A stretch of DNA of 64,000 nucleotides, taken from contig CAZGSQ010000001.1 of the NCBI GenBank assembly GCA_964528535.1, forward strand, positions 65,914 to 129,913, written 5' to 3'. The DNA is from CAINVV01 sp964528535. Its GTDB lineage: Bacteria; Bacteroidota; Bacteroidia; Bacteroidales; Prolixibacteraceae. The translations under genes and the position numbers were made by a program. The notes under the pieces were generated by a model that was given only the letters and a program-made list of their open reading frames with translations, was not told the origin of the DNA and did no database searches. This document shows positions 26,967 through 34,748 of the stretch, in pieces; position 1 is the first letter of the stretch; every line of letters begins with the position of its first letter.

Positions 26967-28846
26967 GGATTTAGCTTCAATATTTTTTCGATACACGCCA
27001 GCATGATTTTCTTGCTGGCTGTTTTTTTGATGTATTCTGCAGCGCCCAATCTAAGTCCTTTGGCTTCGAATTCGGGATCGGTATGACTGGAAAGGAAGAT
27101 CAGCGGTATGTTGATATTGTTGCATTTCATGTATTCCAGCATCTGGTAACCATCCAGATTCGGCATGGCGATGTCGGAGAGGATCAGGTCGAATTTCTCC
27201 TTGGTAATTTGCATCAGAGCAATGACACCATCGGAAGCAACCTCAACATCATAACCTTCAGACTTCAATAAATTTGCGATTAATTTTTGATTAATCATCT
27301 CATCTTCAACGATTAAAATTCGAGATTTCACTTTTTCAAGATTGGGACGTCCTTTCCTGATATCTGAAGGAAGCAAATTTGTCAGCAATTCATTGAGTGA
27401 AATAGTGGCATAAGAAGAGGCTGTGTCAGACATGGCATAGGGAATCACCAGTTCGTCGTTGTTAATGATGGAGCCGCAAGAATAGACCACATTGGGAACG
27501 TACCCTTCCCGTTCCTGCTCGTTGGGAGCCAGGAGCGGTTCATTCAACTGGCCAATAACGATGGTTGGATCGTCCAGGTCAAGCAGAATGGCACTTATTA
27601 CATATTTGCGCATGGGTCCTACGCCATGTGTAATGACGATCCAACCAAATTCGGTTTCGATGGGTGAACCACAGTTGCCCAATTGAATAAATTCCCATGG
27701 GAATTTTGGTGATTGAATTTGGATGGCTTCATGCCAGATGTTGATGGTATCTGAGAACATGATGTAATTGTTGATGCCATCAATCCTCGACAACATCACA
27801 TATTTATTTTTGATCTTTCTGGGGAAGAGGGCCATTCCTTTGTTTTGGGCATTCTCACCATGGATCGGCATGATTTCGAACTGATAGAAGCTCTTGGTGG
27901 TGATCATCATGGGCATGATGCTTACGCCATTGTAGGCTGTATAGGTGGCATAATAGCGTTCAAGACCATCATCGTCTGTGAATTTTACGAAACGAGCATC
28001 TTCAATTCCGTTGCTTTCTGCGGCTGAAATGGGAAAAATTACCCGATCGGAAATGCTTGTGTCGAGGGAGAAGGAGATTTTATAGTGCGAATCGCCCAAC
28101 CAACCAATGAGTTTCAGCATTTTGCGCTGTGCGTCGTTTGGTTGTATGGATCTCCTGGTTTCGTCGATGGCCCTGCAGAGTTCATTGTAATCGAATTCGA
28201 ATCTCAACTTTCCCATGACCTCATTGACAGTATGTTCTTCGGAGGATAATTCGATTATGCCATATACTTCACGAAGTTTCTGAACAAAAGCCTCTTTGTT
28301 ATAGATGTAGTTGTACACATTCTCTGCTTCATCAATCAACCGACCCGTGGGGATTAGTTCCAGATTGTTGTGCGAATCAAGAATCCCACCACGAAAGGCG
28401 ATGGACGAGATGTGTCCCTCTCCGGTAGCCCGGAAGCTGATTACCACACGTTTCTGTCCTTCCTGAAGACCAGTCTGGTCAGGGTCTTCAACCATGGAAG
28501 GATTGAAGAATGCTGCTGATTCAATGGAATATTCTGAAGAGAAGAAGGCTCCAATGAGTAATTTTTTGATCAGGGACAGACTTCCTATTTCTCCGGCCCT
28601 GCCATTCATGATATCCCGGGTCCTGTCAAAATGTTTCTGAAAGATCTTTGAAATGTTGCGGTGCCGCGAGGAGAAATCTCTCAACACCTGGTTCAGACTC
28701 AGTTGGGCGGCCTCTTCAGGCATATCCACAACCTTCTTAATTATGGATTGTACACGGGAGTCGGGGCCGGGGAAGAAAAACCTAACAATAACTCTCTTGG
28801 GATCACTCGTAAAACGAACGTTCTTGCGTGCAACAGTAGTGCTCAT
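26963..28846 (-). CDS. GH130 family protein with C-terminal receiver (REC) domain
   Basis: A 627-residue cytosolic protein. Residues 1 to about 265 are the helical N-terminal extension known in the long 'glycosidase' branch of GH130. The five-bladed propeller follows with the GH130 catalytic-acid motif in NGIEDARF, then LGNCGSPIET, THGVGPMRKY and VPNVVYSCG. GH130 members are mannoside phosphorylases or hydrolases. After the normal family end (SYATISLNELL), residues 507-627 form a complete receiver domain: acidic pair VEDE, phosphoacceptor Asp558 in LSDIAMPNLDGY, Ser in FLSS and Lys in AAEYIKK. All key receiver residues are kept, so the enzyme could be controlled by phosphorylation. No kinase gene is adjacent. 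Confidence 0.85.
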   Translation of the reverse strand: MSTTVARKNVRFTSDPKRVIVRFFFPGPDSRVQSIIKKVVDMPEEAAQLSLNQVLRDFSSRHRNISKIFQKHFDRTRDIMNGRAGEIGSLSLIKKLLIGAFFSSEYSIESAAFFNPSMVEDPDQTGLQEGQKRVVISFRATGEGHISSIAFRGGILDSHNNLELIPTGRLIDEAENVYNYIYNKEAFVQKLREVYGIIELSSEEHTVNEVMGKLRFEFDYNELCRAIDETRRSIQPNDAQRKMLKLIGWLGDSHYKISFSLDTSISDRVIFPISAAESNGIEDARFVKFTDDDGLERYYATYTAYNGVSIMPMMITTKSFYQFEIMPIHGENAQNKGMALFPRKIKNKYVMLSRIDGINNYIMFSDTINIWHEAIQIQSPKFPWEFIQLGNCGSPIETEFGWIVITHGVGPMRKYVISAILLDLDDPTIVIGQLNEPLLAPNEQEREGYVPNVVYSCGSIINNDELVIPYAMSDTASSYATISLNELLTNLLPSDIRKGRPNLEKVKSRILIVEDEMINQKLIANLLKSEGYDVEVASDGVIALMQITKEKFDLILSDIAMPNLDGYQMLEYMKCNNINIPLIFLSSHTDPEFEAKGLRLGAAEYIKKTASKKIMLACIEKILKLNP

Positions 28847-28982
28847 ATCTTATTTTTATTAACCATAATTGATAATTCAAAGAAAACAGTTGTGTTTTCA
28901 TACACTTCTATCAATCAACAAAATAAAATAAAAAATGTTCAACGTTATTGGACAATAATATGGTTTATTTTTGGAGTCGCAT

Positions 28983-30293
28983 TTAAACCACAGGCAGCTT
29001 CCAGGGTTCGCGGTAGCTGGGAAGAAGGTATTTGTTGGCTTCCTCGTCGTTTGTAAAGCGCAGGCCATCCCACACCAGTTTTTTTCCGGAGCGGTAGGCG
29101 ATGTTGCCGAGGTGAGAGAATTTGGCGATATGGGCCCCAATCTCTACGCTGGCGTTCGTATTTGGATTGCGGGTTTTCATGCACTCCAGGAAGTTTTGGA
29201 CATGGTTCTTCAACCCTTCGTTGGTACCTTTCTGTAAGGCCACTGCTTCCATTCTTTTCTGTTTGTTAACGACCTCAGGAATGACCTCCCAACCATTCCT
29301 GTCGACGACCAGGGTTCCATTTTCGCCAACGAAACCGAGTCCGTGGTTGCGTCGGTAGCCACCATCGTCGATTCCAATGGCATGGTCCCAAAGCACATTG
29401 AAGCCATCGAATTCGTAGATGGTTTGCAGACTGTCGGGGGTTTCGCAGGCGTCGGTCGGATAGCCATATTTCCCACCCATGGCCATGATGGATTTTGGTG
29501 TGGTCACATCCATGCCGTACAGGGCGTAATCGAGCAGGTGAACTCCCCAGTCGGTCATCAAACCGCCGGCATAATCCCAGAACCAGCGGAAGGTGAAATG
29601 GAACCTGTTTCTGTTAAAGGGTCTGTTGGTGGCAGGTCCAAGCCACATGTCGTAATCGACTCCGGCAGGTACCGGTTCGTCTGCGATCACCGGGATGGAG
29701 GGGCACCATCCCTGGTAAGAGAAGACGCGTACCAGCCTGATTTTTCCCAATTTCCCCGAGCGGATAAAGTCGACAGCGCTGAGCCAGTGCGGATCACTCC
29801 TCTGCCACTGTCCCACTTGAACGACTCTTTTGTATTTATGCGCCGCTTTCACCATGAGGTTGCACTCTTCGATGCTGTTTCCCAGCGGTTTTTCGCAATA
29901 GACGTCTTTCCCGGCTTCGCAGGCAGCAGTCATGATCAGGCAATGCCAATGGTCGGGTGTGCCAACAATCACCACATCGATATCTTTGTTTTCGATTAGT
30001 TTGCGCCAATCTTTGTAGAGATTCGCCGGCTTTTTGCCTCGGATTTTCTCTACATCTGCGGCACGTTTGTTCAACACTGATTCATCGATGTCGCACAAGG
30101 CGATGCATTCTACCTGGGGATTGGCAAGAAATGCCGTCAAATCACTAAATCCCATGCCGTTGCAGCCAACCAGGCCAACTTTGATTTTGTCGCTTGGGGC
30201 GCAGGAGGCCATTGTGGCTGAAAATGAGGAGACCAAGCCAACGCCGGCGGCAGCAGTTCCGCTATTTTGAATGAAAGATCTTCTGGAGGTCAT
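28983..30293 (-). CDS. Gfo/Idh/MocA family oxidoreductase, exported
   Basis: A 436-residue NAD(P)-dependent oxidoreductase. The N-terminus MTSRRSFIQNSGTAAAG is Tat-like and a Cys in the MASCAP stretch could be a lipobox, so it is probably exported folded. The Rossmann motif VGLVGCNGMG, the conserved CEKPLGNS and the GTPDHWHCL segment are those of the Bacteroidota secreted Gfo/Idh/MocA group acting on sugars or cyclitols. Some members of this superfamily are NAD-dependent glycosidases or rearrange sugars by transient oxidation. It lies 92 bases upstream (on the map, left) of the cytochrome b561 gene on the same strand; linkage is possible. Substrate unknown. Confidence 0.88.
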   Translation of the reverse strand: MTSRRSFIQNSGTAAAGVGLVSSFSATMASCAPSDKIKVGLVGCNGMGFSDLTAFLANPQVECIALCDIDESVLNKRAADVEKIRGKKPANLYKDWRKLIENKDIDVVIVGTPDHWHCLIMTAACEAGKDVYCEKPLGNSIEECNLMVKAAHKYKRVVQVGQWQRSDPHWLSAVDFIRSGKLGKIRLVRVFSYQGWCPSIPVIADEPVPAGVDYDMWLGPATNRPFNRNRFHFTFRWFWDYAGGLMTDWGVHLLDYALYGMDVTTPKSIMAMGGKYGYPTDACETPDSLQTIYEFDGFNVLWDHAIGIDDGGYRRNHGLGFVGENGTLVVDRNGWEVIPEVVNKQKRMEAVALQKGTNEGLKNHVQNFLECMKTRNPNTNASVEIGAHIAKFSHLGNIAYRSGKKLVWDGLRFTNDEEANKYLLPSYREPWKLPVV

Positions 30294-30385
30294 TTGAGTG
30301 TTTTTACGGTTACGAATTTTAAGCTGAAGGACAAAAAATTGGGAAGGAACTTCCCTGCAGAAATTGATTTGAGGCAGTTCTTTTG

Positions 30386-31051
30386 CTATTTACCTCCGTT
30401 GATCATCCCGGAAACGATGCCTTTAACCTTTCCAATATCGGCCAGTATGACACCAGACAGATGAAAAAAGATGAACGCATAGATGAAGTACTGGACAAAT
30501 GCATGAACCTCTTTGATGTAATGTCTCGTCGGTCCGGCAATTCCCAGATCACCGCCAAAGGCAATGATCAGCCCTGTGACGACCATCGTCAGCAACAACA
30601 TGTAAAACAGCATGTAACTGTATTTTACGATCAGGTAATGCTTCTCATCCTTTTTATCCTTTGGGGATTGCAGATAGGATAGCAGTGTTTTTTTGACCCT
30701 GTATCTCATCTTCTCCTCTGTGGGTTGTGTGATCTCAACGATGATTCGGGAAAGAAAAAGGAAGGTGAGGGCAAATCCCAATATTTTGTGAAGGTCCCAC
30801 ATCTTGTCGTCATACAGGTGTGCCACAGCGAATGACTGGTTGTTGTCGACTGTAATTCCCTTCTCTTTCAGGATATTCTGGACTACCGGGACATTCTTCC
30901 TTGGATTTAATACTGTTGAGGCCATTAAAACGGTGACAATTAACGAAGTAACTACCAGAAAAGTCAGCCAGTGCCAGATACGGATGGCGGCAGAATTTTT
31001 TTGAACGAAGATGGAGGTTCCATCGATAGCAGTAGGATTTTTCTGTTGCAT
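30386..31051 (-). CDS. Cytochrome b561-like membrane protein
   Basis: A 221-residue membrane protein with four to five hydrophobic helices. Histidines suited to bind two b hemes are seen in RIWHWLTF (helix 1), DLHKILGF (helix 2), YIKEVHAF and FFHLSG (late helices), the arrangement of di-heme cytochrome b561 / hydrogenase b-type cytochromes. It would pass electrons between the quinone pool and a periplasmic partner. It precedes the Gfo/Idh/MocA gene in transcription. The partner is not evident here. Confidence 0.85.
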   Translation of the reverse strand: MQQKNPTAIDGTSIFVQKNSAAIRIWHWLTFLVVTSLIVTVLMASTVLNPRKNVPVVQNILKEKGITVDNNQSFAVAHLYDDKMWDLHKILGFALTFLFLSRIIVEITQPTEEKMRYRVKKTLLSYLQSPKDKKDEKHYLIVKYSYMLFYMLLLTMVVTGLIIAFGGDLGIAGPTRHYIKEVHAFVQYFIYAFIFFHLSGVILADIGKVKGIVSGMINGGK

Positions 31052-31180
31052 GGTGTTTTTTTTCTAAAACTAATAAATTCAATTTAGGATGCGTTCAAAG
31101 TAGACGAATTTTTTTGGAAATTATTAAATATAAATTCGTCCGAACACTTTGATCAACAGGGGAATTGGCAGTTGCCTAAT

Positions 31181-31216
31181 AAAAACTCACCCCGTCACTA
31201 AGAGTGACGGGGTGAG
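31181..31216 (-). terminator. Strong Rho-independent terminator of the GH116-GH2 unit
   Basis: A perfect 14-bp stem (31186-31199 with 31203-31216) and a 3-base loop. Read on the minus strand it is followed by TTTTTATTA, a canonical U-run. It lies 24 bases after the GH2 stop. Its core TGACGGGGTGA recurs in the palindrome at 41436-41494. Confidence 0.85.
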
Positions 31217-31239
31217 ATCAGCCGGATGATTTGGATTTC

Positions 31240-34200
31240 CTATTTTTTAATGGGACTGACTTTAAAAGAGAACCTGTAATTTTGATAAACAAGGCGGTAT
31301 TTCTCCAATGGCCATTGCCCCCAGCTGTCGATGCCCCCCACGCCGGTCTGTTTGTAGTCGATGTGCAACTGCGTTTGCTTGCGTGGAACGAGTTCTCCGG
31401 AGTGTCGCTGGTGTTTCTGTTCACCATCGTCGAGATCGGCATCAAAATAGTGCAATGCACTCATGCTTAAAGGCGCAATGGATTCAATTTTAAGGCCCAC
31501 ACCTTTGGTATTGAAAATTTTGAACCAGCGGATGTCGGTATGGTTGCCATTTTCCTGTGGACGGACATAAGGATAAAACTGGCTTTTTACACTCTGGTGA
31601 TAGATGCCAATATTGGAGGCATAATTACGGTCCTGGTAATTCTCGACGGGTCCGCGGCCATAATATTCAATTGTTTCAAATCCTTCTGGAAGAATCCAGT
31701 TGACCCCGAAACGAGGCAACATGGATATAATCTTTAAAGGATCTGCAACAAGTTGTTGATCCACAAACATTTCGCCTTTTGCCTGGATGGTGTACGCGAG
31801 GATTAGCTTGGACGATACATCCGGCAATGAATAGGTTGTTTTCACTTTTACCATGCCTGCGGAGTCTTTTGCCGACATTTGATCCAATACCAGGTTGGCT
31901 TGTGCAGCCTTCCAATCCTTCAATTTCTTCTGAAGTCCAGCTCCCATGTCGTTGTCGGTTGGGGCCCTCCAGAAGGCAGGTCTGACACCCATTTCGGTGT
32001 CCATCATGCTGGTTTTGTTCACCTCGTACCTGGTGATTAGTCCGGTGGTTTTGCTGAACTCCATGATCAGACTGGCTGAAGTGATGCGCCAGACCGAGGT
32101 GTTTTCTGTCAGAATGATTTTCTCAGCAGGCTTGATCTGATGGTCAGATTTGTAAGATCCGGCCAATGACAACTGTTCGTCGGCTATTGTAAATCCTGCA
32201 GGAATAAGCTGGTGATCAGATTTCTGCCTGTACACAACATTGAGAAAGACCTCTCCATCAGGTTGTGGTTTTGCAGGTAGATTAAATTCGGCGGTAGCAT
32301 GTGCCTTTACATCGAGTTTATCCACTTTCCCAGATTGTTTCACAGCTCCATTGACTGTAATATTCCACTCCATGGTAACATCCGACAAATCTTTGAAAAA
32401 ATTCTCGTTGTAAACGGAGATAGTCGATGGATTAACAAGGGTGGTATGGATGTTCTGGTACACTTTTTTCATTTCCCAGGCATGGGGATTGGGATTGCGG
32501 TTTGGGTAGAACAGTCCGTTGCACATGAAATTGTTGTCGGAAGGCAGATCTTTGCCATAATCTCCGCCGTAGGCATAAATGGTATCGCCCTTTTCTGTGA
32601 TTTTTTGCAATCCCTGGTCGACGAAATCCCATATAAATCCACCTTGAAAATTCTTCGGATTTCCACGGATGATGTCCCAGTAATCCTTGAAATTACCCAG
32701 CGAATTGCCCATGGCATGAGCATATTCGCACATGATGAAGGGTTTGACTGGATGGAGGTTTTTCTTTGCATATTCCACCATACTGGTCGGAGTAGGGTAC
32801 ATTGGATTGACTATGTCAGTATTGAATTCTGTGGCGAAATTTCTGTAACTGCTCACTGCCCTTTCGTACTGAACCGGACGTGACTGATCCATTTTCTTCA
32901 ACCACAGGTAGCATTCGTAGAAATTGTAACCATTGCCGGCTTCGTTGCCCAGGCTCCAGGTTATGACGGAGGCATGGTTTTTATCGCGCTGGTACATGCG
33001 CTGTACCCGCATCAGATGGGCCTCTTTCCAGGATGGTCTGTTGGCCAGTGTGACTGCAATGTCATAGCCTATTCCATGGGATTCGTTGTTTGCCTCATCC
33101 ACCACATAGATTCCGTATTGGTCACAAAGCTGGTACCAGTATTCGTCGTTGGGATAGTGACATGTGCGTACTGCGTTGATATTGAACTGTTTCATTAGCT
33201 TGACATCGCGGAGCATGGATTCTTTCGAGAGGGTTTGTCCTGTCACAGGATCCGTCTCGTGGCGGTTGGCTCCTTTGATCAGCACAGGTTTGCCGTTTAC
33301 AAGCAACATTCCATCCTGAATTTTGACCTCACGGAAGCCAACCTGTTGTGGAATGACCTCGATGACTTTTCCCGTATTGTCAAAGAGCGTTAGTAGCAAC
33401 TTGTAAAGGTTAGGTTCTTCGGCCGACCAGAGTTTTGGGGCAGAAACAGGGATGGAAACTGATTTTTCTGTTTCATGGTTCAAGACAACATCGGTGGTAG
33501 AGATCACCTTTTCTCCATCCAACAGTTTGGCAGTTACTTTTGCCACAGCCTCTTTGCTGAGTTGGATATTTAAATTGAGGTTGGCATTCTGATAATTGGC
33601 ATCCAATCGGGTATTTAGTGCAAAATCTTCGATATGGATTGTTTCTCGTTTGATCAGGTAGCAGTCACGGGTAATGCCGCTCAACCGCCAGAAATCCTGA
33701 CCTTCGAGGTAGGTGCCGTCGCACCAGCGCATCACCTTCAATACGATCAGGTTCTTGCCGCCAACCAGCACTTTTGAAAGATCAAATTCTGATGGTAGCT
33801 TCCCATCTTCTCCGTACCCAATGTATTTGCCGTTTACCCAGACCATGAGATTCGATTTGGCGGCACCAATGTGCAATACGATATTCTTTCCGACCCAATT
33901 TTGGGGGAGGTCTACTTCGCGGCGGTACACTCCAGTCGGATCATAGGTTAGCGGAACAATTGGCGGATTGGGTGCCTGCAGGTGCTGAAATTCATATCCT
34001 ATGTTCACATAAATGGGAAATCCGTAGTTGTTCACCTCCCAGTTGGCAGGAACTTTGAAATTGTCCCAGTCCGTATCCTTAAATCCAGTTTCAGCAATAT
34101 TCATAGGCACATCTGCTGGTTTTTCAAACCACTTGAATTTCCAGGTGCCGTTTAGGCTCAAGTTATGTTCAGAACTCTCCCAGCTGTTTTGGATGGCCTC

Positions 34201-34371
34201 CTTTTCGTTTGGATAGACCTGAAAACTGGCGTGCATGGGAAGTCTGTTCTCCTCATTTTTTGTTTCATCCAACCAGTAAGGCGCTGTGTCTTGTTTCTGA
34301 GCCTTGACAGGCATGATTGAGATTAGGCCAACAAACAGACATAAGACATTGATTAAGTACGATTTGTTCAT
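31240..34371 (-). CDS. LacZ-type GH2 beta-galactosidase
   Basis: A secreted enzyme of 1043 residues, the usual LacZ length. A signal peptide precedes TAPYWLDE. The domains follow the LacZ order: sugar-binding domain (GVYRREVDLP, WVNGKYIGYGEDGKLPSEF), Ig-like domain, TIM barrel with acid/base Glu477 (SLGNEAGNGYN) and nucleophile Glu549 (MCEYAHAMGNS), DUF4981, and the Bgal small-chain sandwich (YYGRGPVENYQDRN). It hydrolyses terminal beta-galactosides in the periplasm. It is the last gene of a unit led by GH116 and ends at a strong terminator. Confidence 0.93.
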   Translation of the reverse strand: MNKSYLINVLCLFVGLISIMPVKAQKQDTAPYWLDETKNEENRLPMHASFQVYPNEKEAIQNSWESSEHNLSLNGTWKFKWFEKPADVPMNIAETGFKDTDWDNFKVPANWEVNNYGFPIYVNIGYEFQHLQAPNPPIVPLTYDPTGVYRREVDLPQNWVGKNIVLHIGAAKSNLMVWVNGKYIGYGEDGKLPSEFDLSKVLVGGKNLIVLKVMRWCDGTYLEGQDFWRLSGITRDCYLIKRETIHIEDFALNTRLDANYQNANLNLNIQLSKEAVAKVTAKLLDGEKVISTTDVVLNHETEKSVSIPVSAPKLWSAEEPNLYKLLLTLFDNTGKVIEVIPQQVGFREVKIQDGMLLVNGKPVLIKGANRHETDPVTGQTLSKESMLRDVKLMKQFNINAVRTCHYPNDEYWYQLCDQYGIYVVDEANNESHGIGYDIAVTLANRPSWKEAHLMRVQRMYQRDKNHASVITWSLGNEAGNGYNFYECYLWLKKMDQSRPVQYERAVSSYRNFATEFNTDIVNPMYPTPTSMVEYAKKNLHPVKPFIMCEYAHAMGNSLGNFKDYWDIIRGNPKNFQGGFIWDFVDQGLQKITEKGDTIYAYGGDYGKDLPSDNNFMCNGLFYPNRNPNPHAWEMKKVYQNIHTTLVNPSTISVYNENFFKDLSDVTMEWNITVNGAVKQSGKVDKLDVKAHATAEFNLPAKPQPDGEVFLNVVYRQKSDHQLIPAGFTIADEQLSLAGSYKSDHQIKPAEKIILTENTSVWRITSASLIMEFSKTTGLITRYEVNKTSMMDTEMGVRPAFWRAPTDNDMGAGLQKKLKDWKAAQANLVLDQMSAKDSAGMVKVKTTYSLPDVSSKLILAYTIQAKGEMFVDQQLVADPLKIISMLPRFGVNWILPEGFETIEYYGRGPVENYQDRNYASNIGIYHQSVKSQFYPYVRPQENGNHTDIRWFKIFNTKGVGLKIESIAPLSMSALHYFDADLDDGEQKHQRHSGELVPRKQTQLHIDYKQTGVGGIDSWGQWPLEKYRLVYQNYRFSFKVSPIKK

Positions 34372-34407
34372 AAAATTATTTCATTTGGTACAACTTTCAT
34401 TTCCTGG

Positions 34408-34734
34408 TCACATCTTAACTACCGGGATTTTGTATTTCCCCGAAAGTAGCAATTTTCTGGAAGTCAAAGAAAGAGGGTATATTTCATTTCTCCAGACGAA
34501 TTTTGGCGCTGATTCACCTTTTTTGATGATTTCATCTTTTACACCTGTCGTCAGGACATCCCATCCTATCCTGTTCTTATATCCCGGATAGGGCACCCAT
34601 TCCAGGTACAGCACCAGACTTGATTTCAGCAACCCGGTATTTCCCATCTGCTGCAGGAGATTGCGCTTCTCCGATGCATTTGCCATATGAATGATCAGCA
34701 ATAGCACTGCGATGAAAATACAACCGATTCTCAT
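34408..34734 (-). CDS. Small secreted protein, possibly a truncated gene
   Basis: A 108-residue frame with a signal peptide (MRIGCIFIAVLLLIIHMANA). The mature part, including WVPYPGYKNRIGWDVL and VKDEIIKKGES, resembles the opening of larger secreted polysaccharide-active proteins (heparinase-II/III-like starts come to mind), but it stops early and its last 35 residues look unlike any family I know. It may be a 5' fragment of a lost gene. It sits 14 bases after the GH116 stop and 36 before the LacZ-type GH2 start, so it should be co-transcribed. Confidence 0.45.
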   Translation of the reverse strand: MRIGCIFIAVLLLIIHMANASEKRNLLQQMGNTGLLKSSLVLYLEWVPYPGYKNRIGWDVLTTGVKDEIIKKGESAPKFVWRNEIYPLSLTSRKLLLSGKYKIPVVKM

Positions 34735-34748
34735 TTTTTTGTTTTACC

